Under the pieces are notes generated by a model. That model was given only the letters and a program-made list of their open reading frames with translations, searched no databases and was not told where the DNA came from. From Chlorobiota bacterium (lineage in GTDB: Bacteria; Bacteroidota; Bacteroidia; Bacteroidales; VadinHA17), in assembly GCA_013152085.1 (NCBI GenBank), contig JAADHC010000054.1, positions 62,001 through 126,000 on the forward strand: a DNA stretch of 64,000 nt. Reading direction: 5' to 3'. Below, in pieces: positions 32,260 to 42,273 of this stretch; the first letter of the stretch is position 1; every line of letters starts with the position of its first letter. The translations under genes were made by a program, and so were the position numbers.

Positions 32260-33663
32260 TTACCGGGGATTATGCTCGTTTTCTATCCTCTCAAGTTCAA
32301 CGGTAAAATGCCTTAGGATGGGTGCTTCATTTAAGATTTTGAGTCCATGCTGTATTTGATTACGCCGTTCCCAAAGATTTTTCAGGGCAGCTGCCACCAC
32401 GCGCATATGATTGTCCGTATAGACACGCCGTGGGATGGCCAGGCGGAGTAACTCCATGGCAGGATACCGGTTTTCGCGGGTAACCGGATCGCGGTCGGCC
32501 ATCAGCGTGCCAATTTCAGCGCTGCGTATACCTCCCTCAATATATAACTCGACCGCCAGGGTTTGTGCCGGGAACGTTTCCCGGGGGATGTGAGGCAGGA
32601 ACGACAGTGCGTCAACGAAGATAGCATGGCCGCCATAGGGACGGATCACAGGGATTCCGGCATCTGTAAGCATCTTTCCCAACAGGGCAACCTGCCGGAT
32701 CCGGTATTCCAGGTAATGCTCTTCTGTGGACTCGTGAAGTCCCTGTGCCAGTGCATCCATATCCCTTCCCGCCATTCCTCCATAGGTAATAAATCCTTCG
32801 AACATGATATTAAATACCGATGCTGCCCTGAAGATTTCTTCACTACGCATTCCAATAAAACCGCCGATATTTACAAGTCCGTCTTTCTTACTGCTCATGG
32901 TCATTCCGTCAGCATAGCTAAACATCTCAAGAACGATCTCGCGGATATCAGTTTCATGATAGCCTGGTTCACGCTGCCGGATAAACCATGCATTCTCGGC
33001 AAAGCGGGCACCGTCAATGATCAGGGGGATGCTATTTTGTTTTGCCAGAGCGGATATTTCGCGCAAATTTTTCATGCTTACCGGTTGCCCCCCGGCAGAA
33101 TTACAGGTCAGGGTCATTATGATGAAAGGAATTTTGCCTGCAGGCGTTTTTCTGATCACTTTTTCCAGTTTTTCCGGATCGGCATTCCCTTTGAAAGGAT
33201 GTTCAAGCCCGGCTTGAAAAGCTTCATCTATCGTACAATCCACAACTGTAGCTTTCCGGTATTCAATGTGTCCTTTGGTGGTATCGAAATGTGTATTCCC
33301 CGGAACAACATCTCCCTCTTTTACCAGTGTGGAGAAAAGCACGTTTTCGGCTGCCCTGCCCTGGTGGGTAGGTAAAAAATATTCAAAACCGGTAATTTCC
33401 CGGATGGTTTTCTTCAGGCGATCGTACGATACTGCACCGGCATAGCTTTCATCCCCCTGCATCAGGGCACTCCACTGGCGGTCACTCATAGCCCCGGTGC
33501 CCGAATCAGTGAGCAGATCGATCATCACCTGACGACTTGACAGGTTAAAAAGGTTGTAATGTGCATCTTTAATCCATTGAGTGCGTTCGTCTCGTGTGCT
33601 CCGGAAAACCGGTTCAACCATTTTTATTTTAAAGGGCTCGGCATAAGGAATATCTTCGGACAT
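32260..33663 (-). CDS. tnaA: Tryptophanase (tryptophan indole-lyase)
   Basis: A 467-residue PLP beta-eliminating lyase. It has IDLLTDSGTGAMS, THQGRAAEN, NSAGGQPVSM, DGARFAENAWF and the PLP lysine motif SSKKDG (Lys259-Lys260). It degrades L-tryptophan to indole, pyruvate and ammonia. The family also contains tyrosine phenol-lyase, whose discriminating arginine (Arg381 in Citrobacter) binds the phenol. Here the same position in RSAEIG is Ile384, as in tryptophanases, and the ARFAEN segment is tryptophanase-like. Other segments, such as EMFSYADG and NIGGF, are more like tyrosine phenol-lyase. No leader peptide or partner permease is adjacent. Confidence 0.87.
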   Translation of the reverse strand: MSEDIPYAEPFKIKMVEPVFRSTRDERTQWIKDAHYNLFNLSSRQVMIDLLTDSGTGAMSDRQWSALMQGDESYAGAVSYDRLKKTIREITGFEYFLPTHQGRAAENVLFSTLVKEGDVVPGNTHFDTTKGHIEYRKATVVDCTIDEAFQAGLEHPFKGNADPEKLEKVIRKTPAGKIPFIIMTLTCNSAGGQPVSMKNLREISALAKQNSIPLIIDGARFAENAWFIRQREPGYHETDIREIVLEMFSYADGMTMSSKKDGLVNIGGFIGMRSEEIFRAASVFNIMFEGFITYGGMAGRDMDALAQGLHESTEEHYLEYRIRQVALLGKMLTDAGIPVIRPYGGHAIFVDALSFLPHIPRETFPAQTLAVELYIEGGIRSAEIGTLMADRDPVTRENRYPAMELLRLAIPRRVYTDNHMRVVAAALKNLWERRNQIQHGLKILNEAPILRHFTVELERIENEHNPR

Positions 33664-33805
33664 AGTAAAAAGATTATTTTTTGTAATGAAACATCAGGTT
33701 ATTCGTTATAGGAAAACAAAATGGAGAAAATAATGTCGGAAATGAAGAAAAACTGACATTAACTATTGGATAGGGGTAAAGCTGTCCCTATTTTTGATGT
33801 TTCTG

Positions 33806-33813
33806 TACCTTTG
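33806..33813 (+). promoter_or_regulatory. Candidate -7 element for the DUF3078 gene
   Basis: TACCTTTG matches TAnnTTTG, 108 bases before the start codon. No spaced TTG was identified. Confidence 0.45.
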
Positions 33814-33921
33814 CATACTCAGAATGAATATGAATCTTCCGATCATTTATATCGACAGATTTTTGTTCCATAAGCAAAGGTAAGTTATTATTTACAGAAA
33901 TATTATCCGGTAAAAAGAAAT

Positions 33922-35787
33922 ATGATGTATAAATTGAAAAGGAAAACGATCAGAAAGTTATTAACGGGAATATTAATATCCATGGTTCCTGCAACCGGTG
34001 TTTTATATGCACAGGAAATACAGGCATCTGATAGTGCAGGATCATTGACAGGAAAAATGATTCTTCCGGACAGTACCGGAGCGGATTCAACCGAAATACA
34101 GGTACAGCCGGATTCATTTCAGATCAGTCTCGACCTGTTGAAACGTTATATACAAACCCGGCAGTTTTGGCGTGATGATCAACAGGAATACCGGAAAGCA
34201 CTGGAAAAACTGATAGGATATATGGAGAGTTATCCCATCGATTCGACCCTGAAATTCCTGAAGGCTTATCCGTATCCTGAATTTAAAAATATTGCGGATA
34301 CGAACCGTCGGGCAGGTTCCCCGAAAAGGCCTGTAAAAGATATTGTTCTGCAAGTTTCTGACACACTCCGTGAAGCGGAGCGGACAGATACCCTGAAAGC
34401 GCCTGCAGACAGTATGGGTATACATTTGCCGGATCTACCGGGAAGAGCTGCAACGGATACATTACCGGCAGATACGGTTGTGCGTGATTCCCTGTTAAAT
34501 AAACCGGACACTGTATCTCCGGTCAGGATTTTACAGAAGGATACTGTTCTCGTCTTGCCATATACCGATACGACATTCCGGGTTTACAGGTCGGATACGG
34601 TTCCCATATTTCTAACTGATTCGGGATATGTAGCGAGTCTTGATACCCTGCGAAAAGCTGTGGCATACCTGATTCGTAAGGTGGAAGGGGATTCCGTTCA
34701 CCTATGGATTACGAATCTTGCAAATGAAAAAACAGGTGTCTGGCTTCGAAATGGACCTGAATTCTATACACGCTTCTGGTTGAAAAATGAAAACCGGGAT
34801 TCTATTGGCATGTGGATACAAAATCTTGCCAGGGATAATATCCGTCTTACCCTGGATGACAACGTGATCTTTCACCGTATGAGCAAAAAGGAAAAGAAGC
34901 AATCGTTTCTTATACCTGCCAACTATCCCGGAGGAACCCAGCTTAAAAGCGTCCGGCCTATTGTTATAAAGAAAAATCCCTGGAAGCTTGGCGGTGTCGG
35001 TGCCGTAAATCTTTCGCAGGGAATGCTTTCCAACTGGGCTAAAGGAGGGGAAAGTTCCATAGCCACCCTCTGGGAATTGAATGCTTTTGCCAACTTTAAC
35101 AAAGACAAACATAAATGGTCGAATGTATTCAGGTTGAAATACGGCGTTCTCAAATCGGGAGACAAAGGTCTCAGGAAAAATGAGGATGTCTGGGAGCTGG
35201 ATTCACGGTATGGGTTGAAACAATCTGCCCATTGGTACTATTCTTCCGCCCTCAACCTGAAGAGCCAGATTGCCCGTGGTTATAAATATCCGGATGATTC
35301 GACAGTGGTATCCCGTTTTTTTGCACCGGGATACCTCTATCTGTCACTCGGGATGGATTACAGACCCGAAAAAAAAATATCTATCCTGATGTCTCCCTTA
35401 ACCTGGAAAGCGACATTTGTTACGGATACGGCTCTGATAGACCAGACCCGCTACGGGTTGAAAGCTGACCAGAAAGTCAGACAGGATATAGGAGCATATA
35501 TCAGGTCACAGATCGTATATGATTTTTCAAAGGATATGTCGATTACAAGCAGGTTGAATTTGTTTTCACAATATAACTCACATCCTTTTAACATAGATAT
35601 TGACTGGGAATTAATCTACAGATTGAAACTGGGACCATACTTTAATGTGAACGTTTCAACCCACATGATTTATGATGACGACATAAAGTTTCCTGTATAT
35701 GACAGTGAAGGGAACAAAACCGGAAAAGTACAACCCCGGTTGCAGTTCAAGGAATGGCTGAATATTGGTTTTGCCTATAAGTTTTAA
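33922..35787 (+). CDS. DUF3078 outer-membrane protein with long N-terminal spacer
   Basis: A 621-residue exported protein. A signal peptide (cleavage near LYAQEIQA at residue 31) is followed by about 300 residues of low-complexity Asp/Ser/Thr-rich sequence with several DTL and PDS motifs. The C-terminal 270 residues match the Bacteroidota DUF3078 pattern: SNWAKGGESSIATLWELNAF, many alternating aromatic strands and the final aromatic residue of NIGFAYKF, consistent with a beta-barrel. It probably sits in the outer membrane; function is unknown. The N-terminal spacer is longer than I would expect for this family. The 3' end overlaps the convergent GNAT-like gene by four bases. Confidence 0.85.
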   Translation: MMYKLKRKTIRKLLTGILISMVPATGVLYAQEIQASDSAGSLTGKMILPDSTGADSTEIQVQPDSFQISLDLLKRYIQTRQFWRDDQQEYRKALEKLIGYMESYPIDSTLKFLKAYPYPEFKNIADTNRRAGSPKRPVKDIVLQVSDTLREAERTDTLKAPADSMGIHLPDLPGRAATDTLPADTVVRDSLLNKPDTVSPVRILQKDTVLVLPYTDTTFRVYRSDTVPIFLTDSGYVASLDTLRKAVAYLIRKVEGDSVHLWITNLANEKTGVWLRNGPEFYTRFWLKNENRDSIGMWIQNLARDNIRLTLDDNVIFHRMSKKEKKQSFLIPANYPGGTQLKSVRPIVIKKNPWKLGGVGAVNLSQGMLSNWAKGGESSIATLWELNAFANFNKDKHKWSNVFRLKYGVLKSGDKGLRKNEDVWELDSRYGLKQSAHWYYSSALNLKSQIARGYKYPDDSTVVSRFFAPGYLYLSLGMDYRPEKKISILMSPLTWKATFVTDTALIDQTRYGLKADQKVRQDIGAYIRSQIVYDFSKDMSITSRLNLFSQYNSHPFNIDIDWELIYRLKLGPYFNVNVSTHMIYDDDIKFPVYDSEGNKTGKVQPRLQFKEWLNIGFAYKF

Positions 35788-36905
35788 ACCAGATCTTTCT
35801 GGAAAATACGGAAACGCTTGATGATTTTGCCGCCTACTTTTTCCACTTCGCCGTTCATTCGGTGATTGTGTTCGAGAATCAGATGACTTTCGATGGTTTT
35901 GATGTTTCGGGCTGATGCTGTTTCCATCATTTTTATCCCCATCATGACATCCACACCAAAATTCCGGAAATCAGGCTTAATGGCACCGAGAAGGAGAGTC
36001 AGGTGTGTGGCTTTTTTCATTGTACGAAGGATATGAAAAATGCCAAAAGGGAACAGGTGTCCGTGCGATTTTTTCAGTCCTTCGCTGATATCCGGCATTC
36101 CGATCACAAAACCAACAATTTCATCGGCTACTTTCACCACTTTGACAAAATGGGGATCCAGTACCGGCAGGTATCTTTTTGCCAGTTCGATCATTTCCTT
36201 TTCGGTCAGCGGTACAAAGCCGTAAATCACGCTGTAGGTATCGTTCATCAACTGTAAAACCGGAATAATATAGGGCTTAAGTTGTTTCCGGTTTTCGAAT
36301 TCAATAATTTCAAAATCGGCACGGTGGGAAACCCGCCGGTATACACGCTTGTAAAGCTCAGGGAGTTCTGACGGGATATCTATAAGATAATCCCTGAGGT
36401 CAACCTTTTTTGTATATCCTTCTTTTTCAAGGAGATCAACCATGTAAGGATAATTACCAACCGTAGCCAGAATGGTCTGGTATTCAAATCCGTTAATCTG
36501 GAAACCCTGCGGATCCTTATCCGAAAATCCCAGGGGACCAATTACTTTAACCATCCCTTTTTCACGAGCCCAATCTTCTACGGCACTGATGAGTGCATGA
36601 AAAACTTCCCGGTCATGGTAACATTCCATAAAAATAAAACGGGCATGGTTCTCATGGTGTATTTCGTTATAACGCTTGTTGATGATACCCATGATCCTGC
36701 CTACGGCTTTACCGTTTTTCCATGCAAGCAAGAGTATTGTGTCGCAATAACCGAATGATTTATTTTTTTTCGGATTGAAAAACTCCCATTCGTCCATATA
36801 GATCGGTGGCAACCATGTGTCGTGATTACGATGTATACGGGCCGGGAGATAAATAAATTTCCGAAGCTCGCGATGGCTACGGACAGGTTTGACGGAAATT
36901 TCCAT
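35784..36905 (-). CDS. GNAT-like protein (YghO type)
   Basis: A 373-residue cytoplasmic protein with the features of a GNAT-like family seen in Bacteroidota. It has an N-terminal FIYLPARIHRNHDTWLPPIY, an AVGRIMGIINKRYNE strand-loop and a second half with EIVGFVIGMPD and a late LILEHNHRMNGEVEKVGG. GNAT domains acetylate amines or act as binding modules; the substrate is unknown. The gene is downstream of the PAP2-type gene (gap 51 bases) and may share its transcript, and a -7 element of its own lies at 36931-36938. Confidence 0.75.
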   Translation of the reverse strand: MEISVKPVRSHRELRKFIYLPARIHRNHDTWLPPIYMDEWEFFNPKKNKSFGYCDTILLLAWKNGKAVGRIMGIINKRYNEIHHENHARFIFMECYHDREVFHALISAVEDWAREKGMVKVIGPLGFSDKDPQGFQINGFEYQTILATVGNYPYMVDLLEKEGYTKKVDLRDYLIDIPSELPELYKRVYRRVSHRADFEIIEFENRKQLKPYIIPVLQLMNDTYSVIYGFVPLTEKEMIELAKRYLPVLDPHFVKVVKVADEIVGFVIGMPDISEGLKKSHGHLFPFGIFHILRTMKKATHLTLLLGAIKPDFRNFGVDVMMGIKMMETASARNIKTIESHLILEHNHRMNGEVEKVGGKIIKRFRIFQKDLV

Positions 36906-36930
36906 ACCTCGAGCGGATTTTAGTAAGTGT

Positions 36931-36938
36931 CAAAAATA
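36931..36938 (-). promoter_or_regulatory. Candidate -7 element for the GNAT-like gene
   Basis: The minus strand reads TATTTTTG, 26 bases before the start codon. The -33 element is not evident. Confidence 0.4.
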
Positions 36939-36956
36939 AAGATTTTTTTCAATTTT

Positions 36957-37877
36957 TTATTCCTGTACCGGGATTGAATCAGGCGGAGTATGTAATGGAA
37001 TAAACGATTTTGCTATATATAAACCGGTATAATAAAGAAACACAGCCGTCACCAGTCCGCCGATAACATCTACGGCATAATGTGCCCGAATGTAGACAGT
37101 ACCCAACGTCAGCAGGAGTGCAGGGACCAGCCAGATGATAAACCATCGTTTTTTATCCATAGCAAAAATAAACATAATCAGCCAGGTCATCCCGATATGC
37201 GAGCTGGGAAATGCGCCAGTGGGCCGGTCACCAAGACGGAGAATCATATGTACCATACGGCCTATGGTTCCTTGCGGTATAACCTCAGTGCCTGGACCTG
37301 TGATAAAATATTGCGGACCCGCAGAAGGGAAAAGTATAAATATCAGGTAAAAGAGGTAAAACGACTGGAGGAAAATAAAAAATCTTGAAGGGAATAACTC
37401 CGGAAGAAAGTAATAATATCCGAATACAAAAAAAATTATGATCAGATAAAATGAGAAATATCCGAAATATAACAGTTCGCTGATCCATGGTTGAGGCCAA
37501 CGCTTTGACAGAACTTCGGATGGCATGAACCCGAATATATGTTTATCCGCATTCGCCAGCCAGGGGTCAAAATTGGCAAAGAAAATATTGTTAATGGCAT
37601 CGGTTTCATTAAAGAAAAAAGCCAGGAACAATAATGGATATAGGTCCCGGAGAAATTTTAACAGTGGGGAATTGTATTTTTCCGGGGCGTAAATAAGCAT
37701 TCCCATAACGGAAATCATAATGATCCGCGTCCAGATATGATATCCGGGGTGTGGAATCCTTTCCAGGCTGATCAAGATATATATTAACGTTACAAGCAGG
37801 TAAACAAGCGTGGCAATATCTGCCGGATTGAGCAGGTTTCGTGTTTGTTCAAATCTTCTGATCTTTGGTCGCGTCAT
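36957..37877 (-). CDS. PAP2-superfamily membrane phosphatase / inositolphosphotransferase-like
   Basis: A 306-residue membrane protein with about six hydrophobic segments. Two PAP2 catalytic motifs are visible: GAFPSSHIGMTW near residues 217-228 and RAHYAVDVIGG near residues 263-273, giving the His-His-Asp active site facing the periplasm. The first KX6RP motif is not clear, as in the Aur1/Ipt1-like branch that transfers phospho-headgroups to lipids. Function may be lipid phosphate hydrolysis or headgroup transfer. It follows the macrodomain gene by 20 bases on the same strand. Confidence 0.8.
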   Translation of the reverse strand: MTRPKIRRFEQTRNLLNPADIATLVYLLVTLIYILISLERIPHPGYHIWTRIIMISVMGMLIYAPEKYNSPLLKFLRDLYPLLFLAFFFNETDAINNIFFANFDPWLANADKHIFGFMPSEVLSKRWPQPWISELLYFGYFSFYLIIIFFVFGYYYFLPELFPSRFFIFLQSFYLFYLIFILFPSAGPQYFITGPGTEVIPQGTIGRMVHMILRLGDRPTGAFPSSHIGMTWLIMFIFAMDKKRWFIIWLVPALLLTLGTVYIRAHYAVDVIGGLVTAVFLYYTGLYIAKSFIPLHTPPDSIPVQE

Positions 37878-37897
37878 TTTTAAACAGAAAACAACGG

Positions 37898-38407
37898 TTA
37901 GCCGTATAGTAGATTCCGGTATATATTCAAATTTTCAGTATCGAAAACAACGAAGAAAACCTTTACAGGAAGTTCATTTTCTTCCAGAAAAGAGTTGACT
38001 TCCCGAAAGGCTGTTTTAGCAGCCTGTTCTTTCGGAAACCGGTAAACCCCCGTGCTTATATTCGGGAAAGCAATAGTTCGCAGATTATGATCTCGGGCAA
38101 TGGACAGGCTTTTTCGATAGCACGAAGCAAGCAGTTCCGGTTCGTTGTGATTCCCGCCATGCCATACCGGACCGACAGTGTGGATCACAAACCGTGCCGG
38201 CAGGTTAAAGGCAGGAGTGATTTTGGCGTCGCCGGTTGGACAACCATTAAGTTTTCGGCAGGCGTCGAGCAACTGCGGGCCGGCAGCATGGTGAATGGCC
38301 CCGTCAACACCACTACCCCCCAGCAGGGAATTGTTGGCAGCATTGACTATAGCGTCAACCTCCAGTGTAGTGATATCTCCCTGAATAAGCTCGATCCTGC
38401 TGTTCAT
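37898..38407 (-). CDS. Macrodomain O-acetyl-ADP-ribose deacetylase
   Basis: A 169-residue macrodomain of the YmdB/MacroD type. It has [29 protein letters not shown] in the N-terminal third (key residues Asn-Ala-Ala-Asn and GGGVDGAI-like loop, here GGSGVDGAI), then [17 protein letters not shown] and [12 protein letters not shown]. It hydrolyses O-acetyl-ADP-ribose or ADP-ribosylated side chains. It lies 11 bases after pheT and 20 bases before the PAP2 gene, so it is probably part of the pheT transcript. Confidence 0.92.
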   Translation of the reverse strand: MNSRIELIQGDITTLEVDAIVNAANNSLLGGSGVDGAIHHAAGPQLLDACRKLNGCPTGDAKITPAFNLPARFVIHTVGPVWHGGNHNEPELLASCYRKSLSIARDHNLRTIAFPNISTGVYRFPKEQAAKTAFREVNSFLEENELPVKVFFVVFDTENLNIYRNLLYG

Positions 38408-38418
38408 GATTTCCTGGT

Positions 38419-40875
38419 TTATCTGATCCGGGCATCCAGTTTTTTCTCAAATACCGAAACCAGCCGTTTCATCGCCCCGTCAATTTGCTTGTCAGTTAAT
38501 GTACGGCCGGGATCCTGCAAAATAAAAGTTACCGCATATGATTTTTTGTTTTCTCCCAGCTTCGGGTCTTCAAAGACATCAAAAAGGATTACTTCCTTAA
38601 GTAATTTCCGTTCTGTGTCAAAAGCCAGGTTCCGGATATCTTCGAAATGAACCTGTTTTTCGAGTAAAAGGGCAAGGTCGCGTTTTACTTCCGGGAAGCG
38701 GGAAGGAGGCTGATAGGTGATCGAATAACCTTCGAGACTTTTCATTACCGTGGCAAGGCGCAGACTTGCAAAAAAGACCCGTTGCTCAATCTCAAACTTC
38801 TCAAGAATGGAGGGAAGTACCTCTCCTAAAACCACCAGGGTTTCCCTGTCAAGGGTATATCGAAGTCCTTCCAGGAGGTAATCATTGTTCCTGATCTCTT
38901 CTTTTGTGAGGTTATCCGTTTTGATTCCTGTTCTTCCCAGAAGATTATCAACGTGTGCTTTCAAAAAGTAGAAGTCGGTTTCCCGTGGTTTTATTTTCCA
39001 GGAGGGTTTGTTTACCGGTCCGGAAAGAAAAAGTGCCAGATGTTCTTCTTCGTGATATTTCTCCAGTGGATGACTGGTATTGGATTTTGGATCTAAACAA
39101 TATACCATGCCCGTTTCAAAGAATTTAATCTGATTGCGGCGGTGATTGATATTGTATTGTATTGCCTCGAGACCACCGAACAGGAGCGTTTGCCGGAGAA
39201 TATTCAATTCGGAACTGAGCGGGTTTAAGATCTTTACACTTTTTCCGGAAGGGAATGATTTGCTATCCCTGTAATAATCTGCCGCAGTAAGTGAATTGGC
39301 CATAATCTCATTAAATCCCTGAGATACGAGAGTGCCGGCAAGCATATGTACCAGTTTTTCTTTGTCAGGATGCGGGGAGTAGCTCAGCGATGACTGTAAC
39401 TTGCCGGGAAGAGGTATTTTATCATAGCCGTATATCCGTATAATTTCTTCTACTACATCTGCAGGACGTTGAACATCCACCCTGTAAGCGGGAACATTCA
39501 GGTGATAAAGATCATCTGTTTCATTAATGATCTCTATATCCAGGTTTCGGAGAATGCGATGTACCCTTTTTCGGGGAATTTCAACACCGGTAAGGCGTTG
39601 CAGATACCCGGTACTCAGCGTTACGGAATATCCATTTTGTGGTTCCGGGTAATGGTCGATTATGCCGGAGCTTATTGTTCCGCCGGTAATCTCACGTATC
39701 AGTAATGCAGCCCGTTTCAGGGCAGTGATGGTCATGTTGGGGTCGGTCCCCCGCTCAAAACGGAAGGAAGCATCGGTATTGATGGTGTGTCTTTTCGAAG
39801 TTTTTCGTATGGAAGCAGGGCTAAAACAGGCACTTTCGATAAAGATACGGGTTGTCTTCTCCGTGACACCGGACTCAAAACCGCCCAGCACACCTGCAAT
39901 GCACATTCCTTCCTGCGCGTTACAGATCATCAGGTCTTCATTTGACATTTTCAGTATTTCCCCGTCAAGGGTTTTAAATGGTGTTCCGTCCGGCAGGGTT
40001 TTGATGATCACCTTATTGCCGGTGATTTTGTCTGCATCGAACGCGTGCAGCGGCTGTCCCATCTCATGCAGCACAAAATTGGTGATATCCACTACATTAT
40101 TGATCGGGTTCTGGCCGATGGCTTTCAGCCGGTTTTGTAACCACTGAGGCGAAGGCCCGGGTTTCACATTATTCATCGTAATGCCGGAATAGCGCGGGCA
40201 TGCATCTGCATTTTCGACAATTACTTCCACAGGCAGATCATCATTGTCCGGAGAAAAAGGTTCGGTGGATGGCCAGTGTACACTACAGCAGTCCTTTTCC
40301 TGATTCAGATAAGCTGCAAGATCACGGGCTACCCCAATGTGTGAAGCGGCATCAATGCGGTTGGGTGTCAGTCCGATCTCAAAGACGGTATCGGTCTCGA
40401 CCTTAAAATAATCAGCAGCAGGAATCCCTGTGGGTGTGTCCGGGTCAAGAACCATGATCCCATCGTGTGAATCACCGAGGCCTAATTCATCTTCGGCACA
40501 GATCATTCCTTCCGAAATCTCACCGCGAATTTCAGTCTTTTTAAGTGTCAGGGATTCATCTCCTTTATAAAGTGTTGTCCCCGGTAATGCCACAGGAACC
40601 ATTTGCCCTTCACTTACATTGGGAGCGCCGCAGACAATGGGCAGCAACGTGCCACTGCCAACGTCTACACGGGTAATCCATAAGCGGTCGGCACCGGGAT
40701 GTTTTTTGCATTCAACAACCTTACCGGTTACCACGCCTTTCAATCCGCCTTTTACACTTTCCCAGGTTTCCATCCCTTCAACTTCAAGGCCGATAAGGGT
40801 CAGGATTTTTGCCGTTTCCTTTGCCGGAAGGTCTGTGTGAAGATAGTTTTTCAGCCAATTGTACGATATTTTCAC
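38419..40875 (-). CDS. pheT: Phenylalanine-tRNA ligase beta subunit
   Basis: An 818-residue subunit. The N-terminal [12 protein letters not shown] is followed by a tRNA-binding EMAP-like domain ([18 protein letters not shown]), the B3/B4 editing domain, the B5 DNA-binding-like fold, the catalytic-like core and a C-terminal anticodon-binding domain ([18 protein letters not shown]). Together with PheS, not in this window, it charges tRNA(Phe). A well-spaced promoter lies at 40952-40981. The macrodomain, PAP2 and GNAT-like genes follow on the same strand. Confidence 0.96.
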   Translation of the reverse strand: MKISYNWLKNYLHTDLPAKETAKILTLIGLEVEGMETWESVKGGLKGVVTGKVVECKKHPGADRLWITRVDVGSGTLLPIVCGAPNVSEGQMVPVALPGTTLYKGDESLTLKKTEIRGEISEGMICAEDELGLGDSHDGIMVLDPDTPTGIPAADYFKVETDTVFEIGLTPNRIDAASHIGVARDLAAYLNQEKDCCSVHWPSTEPFSPDNDDLPVEVIVENADACPRYSGITMNNVKPGPSPQWLQNRLKAIGQNPINNVVDITNFVLHEMGQPLHAFDADKITGNKVIIKTLPDGTPFKTLDGEILKMSNEDLMICNAQEGMCIAGVLGGFESGVTEKTTRIFIESACFSPASIRKTSKRHTINTDASFRFERGTDPNMTITALKRAALLIREITGGTISSGIIDHYPEPQNGYSVTLSTGYLQRLTGVEIPRKRVHRILRNLDIEIINETDDLYHLNVPAYRVDVQRPADVVEEIIRIYGYDKIPLPGKLQSSLSYSPHPDKEKLVHMLAGTLVSQGFNEIMANSLTAADYYRDSKSFPSGKSVKILNPLSSELNILRQTLLFGGLEAIQYNINHRRNQIKFFETGMVYCLDPKSNTSHPLEKYHEEEHLALFLSGPVNKPSWKIKPRETDFYFLKAHVDNLLGRTGIKTDNLTKEEIRNNDYLLEGLRYTLDRETLVVLGEVLPSILEKFEIEQRVFFASLRLATVMKSLEGYSITYQPPSRFPEVKRDLALLLEKQVHFEDIRNLAFDTERKLLKEVILFDVFEDPKLGENKKSYAVTFILQDPGRTLTDKQIDGAMKRLVSVFEKKLDARIR

Positions 40876-40951
40876 GTTCTGGTGTTTATATAATTAAACC
40901 GTTTAACCTGTTCTGTAAATTCATTTCCGGAAATTTCCTGACTTTAAGGCA

Positions 40952-40981
40952 CAAAAGTAAATAATTTCCGCTTAGCTTCAA
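40952..40981 (-). promoter_or_regulatory. Promoter of pheT
   Basis: On the minus strand TTG (complement of 40979-40981), 19 bases, then TACTTTTG (complement of 40952-40959), 76 bases before the start codon. This matches the Bacteroidota consensus well. Confidence 0.7.
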
Positions 40982-41054
40982 TCATACGAACAAACATCAT
41001 TATTCCTTTTGGCTTTTGAACAGGGATTTCCGGGATTTACGGAAAATGTGTATT

Positions 41055-42179
41055 TTATTTTTTCAGGGGACATATTTGTTTATAAAATGCAATAAGTTTT
41101 TTCTCTTCTTCCTCCCAACAGAGTTTCTGCGCTGCTTTCCGGGCATTTTGCCGCCAGATTTTCTGTTTTTCCTGATCATGAACCATTGCGTTGATCCTGT
41201 CTGCAATCTCGCGGGGTTTGTGGGAGGAAATAACTTCTCCCAGTTTGTATTCACGCACAATACCGGCCACTTCGGGCAAATTGGAAACCAATACAGGTAT
41301 ACCGGCCTGGATATAATCAAACAATTTATTGGGAAGGCTTAGTTTAAAATTAAGATAATCGGGTTTATCCAGAGAAATTCCTAACGCTGAAGAAGCTGTA
41401 TAACGCATCATTTTTGAATAAGGCAGTGTTGAAATAAACCGTACTTTTTGGTCAAGATTTAAATCTGCAACCTGTTGACGGAGTTTGGGAAGGGCATTTC
41501 CATCACCGACGATAAACAGTATGACGTCATCGCAAAATTCCATTGCCAGGACAGCTTCTTCAGCACCCCGGCCTAAGTTAATACCGGTACCCTGCAGGAT
41601 GATCATCTTTTTCCCGCCGGGGAGTTGCAATTCTTCATGTGGCAACGGTTTTGCTTTGTGCCTGAGGGACAGATTCCGGATCACACAGACTTGTACGTTG
41701 TACATATTGCAATATAACCGGGCAATGGATCCGTTCACCGTAGTTACATGATCAAGTTTCGGGAAGATTCTTTTCTCAATGCCCAACCATACTTTTTTTA
41801 CCATTGGCCTGTTTTCCACTTCGGGAACACCGGTAAAGAACTCATGAGTGTCGTAGATCAAAGGGATCTTTTTAATCTGCGAGATCAAATATACCGGAAG
41901 GAGTGTGTCAAGGTCATTGGCGACAAGAAGAGACGCCCGGTGAAAAAGAAGAAAGATAAAAAGCCGGATGTTGAATGTTGCATAAAAAAGGAAGCCCTGT
42001 TTAAAGATTAACCGGAAACGCCTGGAAGCAAAGGGAAATCCGGACAGCGCAAGGCTGAGACGTTGTCTGCGGCCAACAACAAGCAGCGGATACCCGGCCT
42101 GCTGTAACGAGGTTCCAATCCGGAATATCCGGCGGTCATTAACAATATCGTTGGTAACAGCTAAAATGACAGGTTTCAC
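41055..42179 (-). CDS. Glycosyltransferase family 4-like protein
   Basis: A 374-residue GT-B fold protein. The N-terminal domain begins ILAVTNDIVNDRRIFRIG, and a C-terminal nucleotide-sugar domain has the strand MIILQGTGINLGRGAEEAV, FIVGDGNALPKLR and the acidic EX7E-like region around GISLDKPDYLNFKLSLPNKLFDYI (Glu/Asp not all standard). It probably adds a sugar in envelope polysaccharide or lipid glycan synthesis. It stands alone, divergent from murB, with which it shares a 94-base gap. Confidence 0.8.
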   Translation of the reverse strand: MKPVILAVTNDIVNDRRIFRIGTSLQQAGYPLLVVGRRQRLSLALSGFPFASRRFRLIFKQGFLFYATFNIRLFIFLLFHRASLLVANDLDTLLPVYLISQIKKIPLIYDTHEFFTGVPEVENRPMVKKVWLGIEKRIFPKLDHVTTVNGSIARLYCNMYNVQVCVIRNLSLRHKAKPLPHEELQLPGGKKMIILQGTGINLGRGAEEAVLAMEFCDDVILFIVGDGNALPKLRQQVADLNLDQKVRFISTLPYSKMMRYTASSALGISLDKPDYLNFKLSLPNKLFDYIQAGIPVLVSNLPEVAGIVREYKLGEVISSHKPREIADRINAMVHDQEKQKIWRQNARKAAQKLCWEEEEKKLIAFYKQICPLKK

Positions 42180-42248
42180 ATTCTCCGGATATTGATGGCT
42201 AAGGTAGAAATTATTTATCCATCACTATTAACGCTGAAAAGGAATCCT

Positions 42249-42256
42249 TATTTTTG
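42249..42256 (+). promoter_or_regulatory. Candidate -7 element for murB
   Basis: TATTTTTG, 17 bases before the murB ATG. The predicted transcript would have a very short leader. Confidence 0.5.
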
Positions 42257-42273
42257 TACAAAACAGTTGCCGG

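Noticed and set aside
32260..33663. Annotation as tyrosine phenol-lyase
   Set aside because: The phenol-binding arginine position is isoleucine (Ile384) and the ARFAEN segment follows tryptophanase.
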